A DNA stretch of 64,000 bases from Lachnospiraceae bacterium (GCA_910575775.1 CAJTEY010000002.1:124001-188000), one strand, 5' to 3'; shown: positions 29,704 to 38,359, counted from the stretch's first letter. A program made the numbers and translations. Notes: generated from the letters alone by a model not told the origin.

Positions 29704-30552
29704 TCAGTCCCTGCCTTTCGACATTCTTCCCGCAATAAACAGACCGATTCCCGCTGCCACAACCACGGCTCCTTTTACAAGTCTGCTGTCCGGCTTCTTA
29801 CGTTGCCTCCTGCGCGATCCGGATGTCACAACGATACGGGGTGCAGACACCTGCTCCACCGAAATAACGGGATCCGGGTTCAGCTCCGATTCCAGTTGTG
29901 GCTTTGGCTCTGATTCCGGCTCTGGTTCTGGCTTAGGCTCAGATGTCGGTTCTGACTCCAATACCGGCTCCGCCTCCGGCACCGGCACAAGCGCTTCCGC
30001 AATCCCTGTGTCTGCCACCGGGCGTGGTTTCCGCAGCAGGTCATTATAACATTTAAACCGTACCGCCTTTGCTCTCTGAAAGTGCTGGAAAATAAGTCCG
30101 CTCACGCCACAAACCGCCGCTATCACCACCGCAGTGACAAAGTTGCGCCAGATAAACCAGTAAATTGTCAGGCCGGTCACCGCTGCTCCAAGAGGCGCAG
30201 CGATCAGATAAATATGCTTTCCCAGCGCATTTCTGATCCGCAGTCTGTCCAGAAAATATCCAAAAATAATATTCAGAAAGTACACGAAACATATACCCAG
30301 AAAAGTGAGTGAGACCGTCAGAAACATCCTGATCACAAGATTTACAGTCAGAGACTCTGTCAGCAGAAAAGAAGCATAACAGGCCACGGTGCCGAATCCC
30401 AGAAACAGCACCGTCCTGAAATACTTATAACCCAGAAAACAAAAGAGAATGCCCACAAGCATCAAAACAATGACACCCACAAATGTCAGCAGCTCCTTTG
30501 TAAATACCAATTCACCCTGCCATCTTGGCACATGTAATACGAACCGATCCAA
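29704..30552 (-). CDS. Polytopic membrane protein with Pro/Glu/Ser-rich loop, first gene of the exopolysaccharide run
   Basis: 282 residues if translation begins at TTG 30552, which has AAGGGG six bases upstream; a TTG at 30570 is an alternative and no good ATG exists. Five helices lie in the first half, with GYKYFRTVLFLGFGTVACY resembling the DUF4203/TMEM198-type membrane family. A low-complexity linker (repeated SEPKPEPEPE, about 188-220) and a basic stretch (SRRRQRKKPDSR) follow. A final helix, VVVAAGIGLFIAG, is near the C-terminus. The function is not known. It is the first gene after the promoter at 30599. Confidence 0.7.
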   Translation of the reverse strand: MDRFVLHVPRWQGELVFTKELLTFVGVIVLMLVGILFCFLGYKYFRTVLFLGFGTVACYASFLLTESLTVNLVIRMFLTVSLTFLGICFVYFLNIIFGYFLDRLRIRNALGKHIYLIAAPLGAAVTGLTIYWFIWRNFVTAVVIAAVCGVSGLIFQHFQRAKAVRFKCYNDLLRKPRPVADTGIAEALVPVPEAEPVLESEPTSEPKPEPEPESEPKPQLESELNPDPVISVEQVSAPRIVVTSGSRRRQRKKPDSRLVKGAVVVAAGIGLFIAGRMSKGRD

Positions 30553-30570
30553 AGTATTCCCCTTAATCAA

Positions 30571-30583
30571 TCAAATCATTTGA
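30571..30583. promoter_or_regulatory. Palindrome TCAAAT-C-ATTTGA in the exopolysaccharide leader
   Basis: A perfect 6-bp inverted repeat around a central C, placed about 10-20 bases after the predicted transcription start. Position suits a repressor site; no regulator is known. Confidence 0.4.
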
Positions 30584-30598
30584 AAGTCACTAGTATTC

Positions 30599-30627
30599 AT
30601 TTTATCATCTGCAGTAAACTATGGCAA
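30599..30627 (-). promoter_or_regulatory. Sigma-A promoter of the exopolysaccharide run
   Basis: Minus-strand TTGCCA (30622-30627), 17-bp spacer, TAAAAT (30599-30604), in the gap between the kinase gene and the first membrane protein gene. Start is expected near 30592, giving a leader of about 40 bases. Confidence 0.75.
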
Positions 30628-30705
30628 CAATTACCCCGTTTTCCCCTTTCTTTTCCACTTTCTTCTGTGGGATTCGCACAAGTTTCCTCTTTGGATCCGA
30701 TATTT

Positions 30706-31710
30706 TCAGCTTCGAAGCAGCCCCAAAACCGCCGCGCTCTTCTGAATACCCACCTCCCATTTCGAAGGTTCCATTCCAAGCTTGTCAAGTCCCATGATGC
30801 AGGCTCCCACCACCGGCTCATAGCGCGCCTGTACAACCTGCGCTCCCCGCATCCGCCCCCGGACGCCTTCTATCACCCGGCTCGTAAGCGGGTTATCCGC
30901 TCCCTTGAAAATGCTTCCCGCCAGCACGATATCCTCTTCCCCCGGCGTCATCTCCATCTTCCGAAATCCCGCCTCAATATACGCAACGATCTCCCCGGCG
31001 AACTCATCCAGCAGGCTGCCGGCTGCCTCGTCCCCCATTCTGGCAACCATCAGGATCTGCGGCATCAGGAACCGCAATTCCTTTCGAAACCCTTCCTCCG
31101 TCATATAACGCTTCAGCAGTGCATCCACATCTGTCAGCCCGGCCTGCTGTAAGAATAGCTGCGTCAGTTTTGTGGGCGGACACAACCCAAGCTCTGCGTC
31201 AAAAACCTTACGCAGGGCACGCTTCGCCAGGGCGCTTCCTCCCTGCGCCTTCTCTTCCATATAATCTCCATAGACAAACTGTCTGCCGTTCTTGTCAATC
31301 AGAGCACCGTTCATTCCCGTTCCCGCACAGATCACCGCACCGTGGGAGCGCAGCGCGCCGCTGTAGAAAGCAATAACCGCGTCGTTACAGGCAAAAATCT
31401 CTCCCAGCGAAAGCCTTTCCCGCAGCGCATCCCTTATCATCATGTCGTCACCGGTCCAGTCTATACCTCCGACGCCTGCCACCGTATAGGCGATTTCCTC
31501 TTTGCCAATCCCCGCGTTGTTTATCGCCCCTTCCGCAGCAGCCGCCATCTGCTCCAGCGCATTTTCCACTCCCTCATTGGGAAAGTAAGCTCCCTTCGTC
31601 GTCGCGCTTCCCACAATAAAACCATCTTCCCGCATCACGGCGGCGGCGGTTTTCGTGCCGCCCTGGTCAATTCCCAGAATATACTTTCCGTTCTTCTCCT
31701 GTTTATCCAT
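30706..31710 (-). CDS. BadF/BadG-type ATPase, N-acetylglucosamine kinase-like
   Basis: 334 residues with the ASKHA fold: the phosphate-1 motif LGIDQGGTKTAAAV, AGVGGIDW, phosphate-2 region ICAGTGMNGALI and adenosine motif VLAGSIFKGADN. Family members phosphorylate N-acetylglucosamine or glucosamine, feeding amino sugars into the cytoplasm. It has AGGAGG upstream and is divergent from a LacI regulator gene. An inverted repeat just after its promoter could be that regulator's site. It precedes the exopolysaccharide run but has its own promoter; whether transcripts run through is not known. The exact substrate is uncertain. Confidence 0.85.
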   Translation of the reverse strand: MDKQEKNGKYILGIDQGGTKTAAAVMREDGFIVGSATTKGAYFPNEGVENALEQMAAAAEGAINNAGIGKEEIAYTVAGVGGIDWTGDDMMIRDALRERLSLGEIFACNDAVIAFYSGALRSHGAVICAGTGMNGALIDKNGRQFVYGDYMEEKAQGGSALAKRALRKVFDAELGLCPPTKLTQLFLQQAGLTDVDALLKRYMTEEGFRKELRFLMPQILMVARMGDEAAGSLLDEFAGEIVAYIEAGFRKMEMTPGEEDIVLAGSIFKGADNPLTSRVIEGVRGRMRGAQVVQARYEPVVGACIMGLDKLGMEPSKWEVGIQKSAAVLGLLRS

Positions 31711-31773
31711 GGTAATCCTCCTTCTGAAGCGTCCTCAATTTCTCTCCATATCCCCTTTTTCCCACATTGTTAT

Positions 31774-31789
31774 GTGTATCGTTTTACAC
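31774..31789. promoter_or_regulatory. LacI-type operator candidate at the kinase promoter
   Basis: Inverted repeat GTGTA-TCGTTT-TACAC, about 3-18 bases downstream of the predicted kinase start. A related site is at 32024-32039. Confidence 0.5.
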
Positions 31790-31798
31790 TCTGATTTC

Positions 31799-31828
31799 AT
31801 CCTAACCCATTTCCCGCACATCTGTCAA
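31799..31828 (-). promoter_or_regulatory. Probable promoter of the kinase gene
   Basis: Minus-strand TTGACA (31823-31828), 18-bp spacer, TAGGAT (31799-31804). Confidence 0.55.
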
Positions 31829-31960
31829 CACACAAACTTCATATTTTTCCCTGTTCACGCGTATTTCGAGTATTATCGTATACATTGTAACTTCAATGTA
31901 TGTTCCAGTTCTCCCTTTCCTGTTATATAAAGTTCTCTCATCATGTATGCAACATTTTAG

Positions 31961-31988
31961 TTGACATTATGGCACACTATGTTACAAT
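31961..31988 (+). promoter_or_regulatory. Probable promoter of the LacI-family regulator and GH4 genes
   Basis: Plus-strand TTGACA (31961-31966), 16-bp spacer, TACAAT (31983-31988). The leader to the ATG at 32123 is about 125 bases. The 410-bp region between the two genes holds no other coding signal. Confidence 0.65.
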
Positions 31989-32023
31989 ATAGATGTAAAT
32001 TTTGAAACAATTATGTGTCACGA

Positions 32024-32039
32024 CATGTAAACGCACATG
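32024..32039. promoter_or_regulatory. Second LacI-type operator candidate
   Basis: Inverted repeat CATGT-AAACGC-ACATG in the leader of the regulator gene. Its core shares a CGTTT-ACA pattern, on the minus strand, with the site at 31774-31789. Confidence 0.45.
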
Positions 32040-32122
32040 CAGACACGCACGCATAACAGAAACCGCCGGGACATCCACACGCGATATCCCTTTCCCGGCA
32101 GGTCATAAGAGAAAGGCGGCAT

Positions 32123-33124
32123 ATGGCTACCATATCAGATATCGCGAAACAGGCGAACGTCTCCCGGACACTGGTTTCCAGAGTCCTGAACAATAAGCCC
32201 GGGGTCAGCCCGGAGAACCGAAAAAAAATACTGGAGATCATAGAGGAAAACCACTATGTTCCGAACGGTCTTGCCAAGTCCCTTGTCCTGCAAAAAACCG
32301 GCACCATCGGTGTTGTCATGGACGATCTGTGCAACGACTTTTTCTTTCAGCTGGTCCACGGACTGCAGGACGCTGCGGAGGCACAGGATTACAACATCCT
32401 GTTTTGCAGCGGGCGCAGGGATATGGCCGCAAAACTGAAATATGTGGATTATCTGACAAGCGGATGCACAGACGGCATCATCGCCTACGGAAGCTGTTTC
32501 GATGACGAAGAGCTTTTCCGTTATGTGGCGGCGAAATCGACAAACAGTGTCCTGATCGAGAGCAATCTGAATGACTGCCGCTCAGACAAAATCCTGCTCG
32601 ACAATTTTCGCGGCGCCTATACCGCCACGGAACATTTGATTAAGCAGGGACGGAAAAACATTGTCCATGTGACATGCGACATGAATTATGACGTGGGACT
32701 GGAACGGCTGAACGGCTTTGTTTCCGCCATGCACGATTATCGGATGCCCCTTGGTCCCGACTCCATTCTCTACGCCGACCACTTTGAGGATATCGCCTAT
32801 CAGCAGATGAAGCGGCGGCTGACACATGGCGAGCAGCCGGACGCCTGCTTTGCCGGAGCCGACAAACCTGCTTTCGGCGTGTGGCGGGCGGTTCGTGAAG
32901 CCGGACTCTCGGTGCCCGAAGATCTTTCGCTGATCGGTTTTGACGACGACATCCCCGACTCCAAGGACATCCTGTTTCCTGCCCTCTCCACCATGCGTCA
33001 GCCGCTCTACGAGATGGGCAAAGCGGGCGTGTCGCTTCTGATTGACAGAATCCATCACCCGGAAGGCGATCCCGTCACCCGGACTTTTGAGGCGGAACTG
33101 GTATTGCGTGAAACATGTAGATAA
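32123..33124 (+). CDS. LacI-family transcriptional regulator
   Basis: 333 residues. The helix-turn-helix at the N-terminus (TISDIAKQANVSRTLVSRVLNN) is followed by the hinge (YVPNGLAKSLVLQKT) and a periplasmic-binding-protein-like effector domain (about 60-333) with GFVSAMHDYRMPL and SLIGFDDDIPDS. RBS AAAGGCGG precedes the ATG. It is co-directional with the GH4 gene (18-bp gap) and divergent from the kinase gene. It probably controls both units in response to a sugar or sugar phosphate; the effector is unknown. Confidence 0.93.
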   Translation: MATISDIAKQANVSRTLVSRVLNNKPGVSPENRKKILEIIEENHYVPNGLAKSLVLQKTGTIGVVMDDLCNDFFFQLVHGLQDAAEAQDYNILFCSGRRDMAAKLKYVDYLTSGCTDGIIAYGSCFDDEELFRYVAAKSTNSVLIESNLNDCRSDKILLDNFRGAYTATEHLIKQGRKNIVHVTCDMNYDVGLERLNGFVSAMHDYRMPLGPDSILYADHFEDIAYQQMKRRLTHGEQPDACFAGADKPAFGVWRAVREAGLSVPEDLSLIGFDDDIPDSKDILFPALSTMRQPLYEMGKAGVSLLIDRIHHPEGDPVTRTFEAELVLRETCR

Positions 33125-33142
33125 AACAGACAGGAGGTCATT

Positions 33143-34459
33143 ATGACAGAGAGAGGATTAAAAATTGCAACCATCGGCGGAGGCTCCAGCTATACCCCGG
33201 AATTGATCGAAGGTTTTATCAAACGGTATGACAGCCTTCCTGTAAAAGATATCTGGCTGGTGGACGTGGAAGCCGGACTGGAAAAACTGAATATTGTCAC
33301 CGAACTAGCAAAAAGAATGGTGAAAAAAAGCGGCATCGACCTGCAGATCCACGCCACAACAGACAGGGAAGAGGCTTTAAAGGATGCCGATTTCGTCACC
33401 ACGCAGTTTCGTGTCGGACTCCTGGACGCCAGAATCCGGGACGAAAGGATTCCGCTGCGCTACGGCAAAATCGGCCAGGAGACTACCGGCGCAGGCGGTT
33501 TCGCCAAGGCCCTGCGCTCCGTTCCCGTCATTCTGGACATCTGTCACGATATGGAAAGATTATGCCCCGATGCGTTTCTCATCAATTTCGCGAACCCTTC
33601 GGGCATTCTGACCGAAGCAGCCCTGAACCACAGCTCCGTCAAAGCCATCGGCCTGTGCAACTGCCCCATCAATATGATAAGCGACATGGCGGAAAAATTT
33701 GACTGCAGCGCGGACGATGTGTTCTGCGACTTCGTCGGCATCAATCACCTGGTCTGGGCAAAGAGAGTGCTTGTCCGGGGCGAGGACGTGACTGAGGCGG
33801 CGATCGAAAAGCTCTGCTCGGAATCCGCCAAAGAAGTGATGGCCAACATCCCGGAAATCCACTATGAACCCGGCTTCTTAAAAGCGCTCGGGATGGTGCC
33901 TGTCAGCTATCTGAAATATTACTATATGCAGCCGGAAATGTTCGCAGAGTGCGACCGCGCCGCGAAGGAGGAAGGCTGCCGCGCGGAAGTCATCAAACAG
34001 GTGGAAAAGGATCTTTTCGCTCTCTATCAGGATCCCGCCCTGGACATCAAACCGCCCCAGCTCGCAAAACGCGGCGGCGCGCGCTACTCCGATGCGGCAT
34101 GCAGCCTGATTGACTCCATCTACAACAACAAAAAAGACATCCAGACCGTGAATGTCCTAAACTGCGGCGCAAACGCGGATCTTCCCGACAACGCTTCCAT
34201 CGAGCGCAACTGCGTCATCGACAAAGACGGGGCACACCCCATACACATCGGGCGCACCCCTTTAAAAATCCGCGGCCTTTTGCAGAATGTGAAAGCCTAC
34301 GAGCAGCTCACCATCGAAGCCGCCGTGAGCGGTGCATATGACAAGGCGCTTATGGCCCTCACCATACACCCGCTCGTAAACTCCGCCTCCGCCGCAAAAA
34401 AGATACTCGACGATATCCTTGCGGAAAACAAAGATGATCTGCCACAGTTCAATCACTGA
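33143..34459 (+). CDS. GH4-family 6-phospho-glycosidase
   Basis: 438 residues. A Rossmann dinucleotide motif (IATIGGGSSYTPELIEG) is at the N-terminus. The metal and catalytic region has LCNCPINM and GINHLVW, and the family's NPSG block is near residue 150. GH4 enzymes hydrolyse 6-phospho-sugars by an NAD- and Mn-dependent redox route; the motifs fit 6-phospho-beta-glucosidase best. A phosphotransferase system is not present nearby, so the 6-phospho substrate must come from elsewhere. It is in one unit with the LacI gene. Its stop overlaps the convergent pncB stop by 7 bp. Confidence 0.9.
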   Translation: MTERGLKIATIGGGSSYTPELIEGFIKRYDSLPVKDIWLVDVEAGLEKLNIVTELAKRMVKKSGIDLQIHATTDREEALKDADFVTTQFRVGLLDARIRDERIPLRYGKIGQETTGAGGFAKALRSVPVILDICHDMERLCPDAFLINFANPSGILTEAALNHSSVKAIGLCNCPINMISDMAEKFDCSADDVFCDFVGINHLVWAKRVLVRGEDVTEAAIEKLCSESAKEVMANIPEIHYEPGFLKALGMVPVSYLKYYYMQPEMFAECDRAAKEEGCRAEVIKQVEKDLFALYQDPALDIKPPQLAKRGGARYSDAACSLIDSIYNNKKDIQTVNVLNCGANADLPDNASIERNCVIDKDGAHPIHIGRTPLKIRGLLQNVKAYEQLTIEAAVSGAYDKALMALTIHPLVNSASAAKKILDDILAENKDDLPQFNH

Positions 34460-35904
34460 CCCATCTGGTCAAGCAACGTAATCTTTGTGTCATAAAGTTT
34501 ACTGGAAAGATCTACATGTACCCTGTGGGGATTTACAAGGCGTCTCGTCTCCTCCCACAGGGTATTCTGTTCTTCCTGGCAGTAAGCCCGGATATCCATC
34601 ACTTTCGGCGATGTATAGCAGCACGCGCCGTCCTTAAACACAGGCATCATCAGTTCCCGCAGACGGTAGCTTCCAGCCGGGAGCTTTGTCTTCTTCCACG
34701 GCTCCACCGGGTCAAACAGCAGCAGCGGCTCGCTCTCATCATATACCTCGTCCGCCAGACAGATCAGATCTGCCTTAATCTTACCGCTCTCTTTGTCGTA
34801 TACGCGGTAAATCGTCTTGTTGCCGGGATTTGTCACTTTCTCCGTATTCTCGGAGAGTTTAATCTTCGGAATAAACTTCCCGTCCTCCCCCATCACCGCC
34901 GCCAGCTTGTAAACACCTCCGAAGGAAGGGCAGTCCTTCGACGTGATCAGATGGGTGCCCACGCCCCAGGAGGTAATCTTCGCCCCCTGATCCTTCAAGC
35001 TCTGGATCAGAAATTCATCCAGATCGTTGGATGCAGAGATCACCGCATCAGGAAATCCCGCATCATCCAGCATTTTTCTGGCCTCCTTTGAGAGGTAGGC
35101 AAGATCACCGCTGTCCAGCCGGATGCCGTAAAAGCTCAGGGGAATGCCTTCTTCCCTCATCTCCGTAAAGACGCGGATGGCATTCGGAACGCCCGATTTC
35201 AGGGTGTCGTATGTATCCACCAGCAAAATGCAGGCAGAAGGATACATCAGCGCATACGTCCGAAAAGCGGTGTACTCGTCCGGGAAACTCATAATCCAGC
35301 TATGGGCGTGGGTGCCCTTGACAGGCACATCAAAAAGCTGTCCACAGAGCACGTTGGATGTACCCACACATCCGCCGATGACAGCCGCCCTCGCGCCGTA
35401 TGTCCCCGCATCAGGACCCTGGGCACGGCGGAGTCCAAACTCCATCACCCCGTCTCCCTGCGCCGCATAGCACACCCGCGCCGCCTTGGTGGCGATCAGG
35501 CTCTGGTGGTTGATGATATTTAAGATCGCCGTCTCCACAAGCTGGGCCTGCATGATCGGCGCAATCACTTTCACAAGCGGTTCCCTGGGAAAAACCACCG
35601 TCCCCTCGGGAATCGCATAGACGTCCCCCGTAAAACGGAAGTCCGCCAGATAGTCCAGAAAATCCTGCCCGAAAATGCCGAGCCCCGCCAGATAATCAAT
35701 GTCCTTTTTATCAAAATGCAGCTCCCTGATATACTGAATCAGCTGTTCCACGCCAGCCATCACGGCGAACCCGCCGTCACAGGGATTGTTTCTGTAAAAA
35801 GCGTCAAAAATAACCGTCTCGTTCTGATCCTTGTTCTTAAAATACCCCTGCATCATCGTCAGTTCATACAAATCAGTGAGCAGCGTCAGATTTTGTCTGT
35901 CCAT
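34453..35904 (-). CDS. pncB: Nicotinate phosphoribosyltransferase
   Basis: 483 residues. It couples nicotinate with PRPP to nicotinate mononucleotide in NAD salvage. Family blocks: LLTDLYELTMMQGYF at the start, YRNNP, FGLRRAQGPDAG, RLDSGDLAYLS, SNDLDEF and GVGTHLITS. The start was moved to the ATG at 35904, eight bases after AGGAGG. It is convergent with the GH4 gene, with stop codons overlapping. It is transcribed alone. Length fits the longer Gram-positive form. Confidence 0.95.
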   Translation of the reverse strand: MDRQNLTLLTDLYELTMMQGYFKNKDQNETVIFDAFYRNNPCDGGFAVMAGVEQLIQYIRELHFDKKDIDYLAGLGIFGQDFLDYLADFRFTGDVYAIPEGTVVFPREPLVKVIAPIMQAQLVETAILNIINHQSLIATKAARVCYAAQGDGVMEFGLRRAQGPDAGTYGARAAVIGGCVGTSNVLCGQLFDVPVKGTHAHSWIMSFPDEYTAFRTYALMYPSACILLVDTYDTLKSGVPNAIRVFTEMREEGIPLSFYGIRLDSGDLAYLSKEARKMLDDAGFPDAVISASNDLDEFLIQSLKDQGAKITSWGVGTHLITSKDCPSFGGVYKLAAVMGEDGKFIPKIKLSENTEKVTNPGNKTIYRVYDKESGKIKADLICLADEVYDESEPLLLFDPVEPWKKTKLPAGSYRLRELMMPVFKDGACCYTSPKVMDIRAYCQEEQNTLWEETRRLVNPHRVHVDLSSKLYDTKITLLDQMGQ

Positions 35905-36017
35905 AGGTTCCCCCTCCTTTCCCAATATTTTACGGTTTTACCGTCTCTTTTGCAATTCTTTTTTCAATCAATCCGTCCGCTCTCCTCCCCTTTCCCATTT
36001 TGCCCGGTCATGCGAAT

Positions 36018-36048
36018 GCGGAGAACCGTTCACACAACGGCTCCCCGC
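36018..36048 (-). terminator. Hairpin downstream of spoVT
   Basis: On the minus RNA a 13-bp stem with two G-U pairs joins GCGGGGAGCCGTT and AACGGTTCTCCGC. It has no T tract, so termination is possible but not certain. Confidence 0.4.
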
Positions 36049-36087
36049 ACATCCATCCGCTTTCTTCTGTTTCGTCTGCCGTCTAGT

Positions 36088-36630
36088 CTACTGCTCCATC
36101 TGCCGCCCCAGAAATCCTGCTGCCGACTGGATCAGTTTCTGCTCCACTTCTCCCATCTTGGACTTATGATCCATCTCCACCAATATCACAGAGCCAATCA
36201 CATCTCCCTCGCAGATAATGGGACTTATCGCTTCATGGCTGAAGTCATCCCCCTCCAGACTGACCTGTATGAAATTTCTGTCCCCTTTGGCAGCCACCAC
36301 GCTCTCCCTGTGATCAATTTTTTCCTCCAGCTCCCTGCTGATGGACTTGCCGAGCAAATTTTTCATACCGCCCGACACCGCGATGAACTGATCCCTGTCC
36401 GTGATCAGCGCAATGTGGCCGGAAACCTGCGCCATACTCTCTGCATACTGCTTGGCAAAAGTACCCATTTCACCGATCGGCGAATATTTCTTTAAAATGA
36501 TCTCACCTTCCCTGTCCGTGTATATTTCCAGCGGGTCCGCTTCCCTGATCCGCAGCGTCCTGCGGATCTCCTTGGGGATCACAATACGTCCCAGATCATC
36601 TATTCTTCTGACAATTCCCGTTGCTTTCAT
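36088..36630 (-). CDS. spoVT: Stage V sporulation protein T
   Basis: 180 residues, the full SpoVT length. The N-terminal AbrB/SpoVT swapped-hairpin DNA-binding domain has GIVRRIDDLGRIVIPKEIRR. A GAF-like domain follows from about residue 55 (ESMAQVSGHIALITDRDQFI). SpoVT adjusts forespore genes under sigma G in Bacillus. RBS ATGGAGG is eight bases before the ATG. The upstream sequence holds a TGTATA and an AATAATA block that may be a sigma-G-like promoter, but this match is weak. Confidence 0.96.
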   Translation of the reverse strand: MKATGIVRRIDDLGRIVIPKEIRRTLRIREADPLEIYTDREGEIILKKYSPIGEMGTFAKQYAESMAQVSGHIALITDRDQFIAVSGGMKNLLGKSISRELEEKIDHRESVVAAKGDRNFIQVSLEGDDFSHEAISPIICEGDVIGSVILVEMDHKSKMGEVEQKLIQSAAGFLGRQMEQ

Positions 36631-36762
36631 ATGCTATAACCTCCATCTACAAATCGTAGTTATTTTATTTTTGTGTTTTACTATTATTTGTAGCGAAGGA
36701 AATTATATACATTCAGTTAAGCTTCAATTATACTGATTGTATTGGCAGAAAAGGAGGTTCTT

Positions 36763-37491
36763 ATGACGAATGAAGTAATAAAGTCTCTATATGAAAGAAA
36801 ATCTGTCCGCGTATTTACCGACGAAGAAATATCTCGTGAAGATAAAAACAGTATTTTGCAGGCGGCATTGCAGGCGCCTTCGGCGGGCTGTCAGTTACTG
36901 TACACCATTCTCGACATCACGGACGAAAGCAAAAAAGAAAAACTTGCCGTACTGTGTGATAACCAGCTCTTTATGGCAAAGGCAAAAATGATGCTTGTCT
37001 TTTGTGCGGACTGCAGGAAATGGCTTACCTTTTATGAGGAAGCGGGCCTAACGCCGCGCGCCCCCGGCGCAGGTGACCTGCTGCTCGCCGTGGAGGACAC
37101 ACTGATTGCGGCCCAGAACGCAGTTACGGCAGCGGAAAGTCTGGGCATCGGCTCCTGCTATATCGGTGATGTTATGGAGAACGCCGAAGAAACGAAAGCG
37201 GTTTTGCAGCTTCCCAGATATGTATACCCCGCATGTCTGCTTGTTTTCGGGCATCCGACCGACCAACAGAAGACAAGGAAAAAACCGGAGCGGTTCCGGG
37301 TATCCGATATCGTCTGTGAAAACAGTTATCAGGATAAGAGCGGTGCGCAGATACGGGAAATGTTTGCAGATAAAACAGGCGGGAAAAACTATGACGAATG
37401 GATGACGGCATTCTGCAAGAGAAAATACGAGTCGGATTTTTCCAGAGAAATGAACCGTTCGATGGAAATATATCTGCGGGATTTCCAGTAA
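36763..37491 (+). CDS. Nitroreductase-family flavoprotein
   Basis: 242 residues from the ATG at 36763 (AAGGAGG upstream). The FMN-binding opening IKSLYERKSVRVFTDEEIS, the loop QAPSAGCQLL and the ESLGIGSCYIGDV block mark the family, which uses NAD(P)H to reduce nitro groups, flavins or quinones. A C-terminal tail of about 60 residues (from about 190, with EMFADKTGG) is longer than in the minimal family. It is a single gene, divergent from spoVT. The true substrate cannot be told. Confidence 0.88.
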   Translation: MTNEVIKSLYERKSVRVFTDEEISREDKNSILQAALQAPSAGCQLLYTILDITDESKKEKLAVLCDNQLFMAKAKMMLVFCADCRKWLTFYEEAGLTPRAPGAGDLLLAVEDTLIAAQNAVTAAESLGIGSCYIGDVMENAEETKAVLQLPRYVYPACLLVFGHPTDQQKTRKKPERFRVSDIVCENSYQDKSGAQIREMFADKTGGKNYDEWMTAFCKRKYESDFSREMNRSMEIYLRDFQ

Positions 37492-37554
37492 CGAAAAAGC
37501 AAATATTGATGCAAAACAAGATCAATCGTGTTATACTTTTGTTAGTAAATCAGA

Positions 37555-37660
37555 TGCGCAGATAGCGAGTCAAAAGCCCTGCCAGGAAGGGCAGGACTTC
37601 GACCCTCGCGGCAGTCGCCAAATGCTTGCAAGCAATCACTTGGCTCGTTGCCTGCGGGAA
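37555..37660. repeat. Structured palindromic element in the carbonic anhydrase leader
   Basis: Contains the hairpin CCTGCC/GGCAGG (37578-37595), a GCCAA/TTGGC pair (37617-37644) around the self-complementary GCTTGCAAGC (37624-37633), and a longer imperfect pairing of the region near 37603 with that near 37656. It resembles the element at 10588-10710 in its ATGCTTGCA core and nested stems, so both may belong to one intergenic repeat family. A -10 like TATACT is at 37532-37537, upstream of it. Confidence 0.5.
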
Positions 37661-37688
37661 TAAAAAACAGAAACGGAGGCATAAAACT

Positions 37689-38252
37689 ATGGCACATCAA
37701 AATTTATCCGCTGCAGAGGCAATTGCAAAACTGAAAGAAGGAAACGAGCGATACCTGACCGTTTCCAGTAATCCTGGCGATGTATCGCCCGAGATCAGAC
37801 AGAAAACCTGCGATGAGGGCCAGGCTCCCTACGCAACCATTATCACCTGTTCCGATTCCCGCGTGATCCCGGAAGCTGTTTTTTCCGCAGGCATCAGCGA
37901 GCTGTTCACCATCCGCGTGGCAGGTAACGTGATGGACAACCACCAGCTCGGAAGCGTGGAATATGCCGCTGACCACCTTGGCACCAATCTCGTTGTCGTA
38001 CTGGGACACACCCACTGCGGCGCAGTAGGGGCTGCTCTTAGCAGTGATCCCGACGGCTTTGTGAAATACATAACCGACGAGATCAAAAAGGCAATCGGCG
38101 GTGAGAAGGATGAGCTGAAGGCAAGCTGCCTGAACGTGGAGAGAAGCGTTTCCATCATCAAGGAGAAGTTAAACCTCACAGACGAGTCTCCTCTCAAAGT
38201 CTGTGGTGCAATTTATCATATCGACAGCGGAAAAGTGGAGTTCATGGACTAA
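37689..38252 (+). CDS. Beta-class carbonic anhydrase
   Basis: 187 residues from the ATG at 37689 (CGGAGG upstream); a longer frame to 37626 runs into the structured leader. The zinc ligands are visible: Cys and Asp-Arg in ITCSDSRVIPE, and His-x-x-Cys in GHTHCGAV. It interconverts CO2 and bicarbonate in the cytoplasm, which suits anaerobes that fix CO2 in carboxylations. It is a single gene followed by a strong terminator. Confidence 0.95.
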   Translation: MAHQNLSAAEAIAKLKEGNERYLTVSSNPGDVSPEIRQKTCDEGQAPYATIITCSDSRVIPEAVFSAGISELFTIRVAGNVMDNHQLGSVEYAADHLGTNLVVVLGHTHCGAVGAALSSDPDGFVKYITDEIKKAIGGEKDELKASCLNVERSVSIIKEKLNLTDESPLKVCGAIYHIDSGKVEFMD

Positions 38253-38284
38253 CAAGCCGCGTCGGAAAATTTCATGGTTACAGC

Positions 38285-38323
38285 AAATACCGCCCTGCAG
38301 CATATGCAGAGCGGTATTTTTTT
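38285..38323 (+). terminator. Strong terminator after the carbonic anhydrase gene
   Basis: Near-perfect stem AAATACCGC-C-CTGCA and TGCAG-A-GCGGTATTT, then T tract to 38323. Little T follows on the minus side, so it mainly serves the plus strand. Confidence 0.9.
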
Positions 38324-38359
38324 ACCTGTTAAGACGCCGACCCAAAGGCTTTCGCCATA

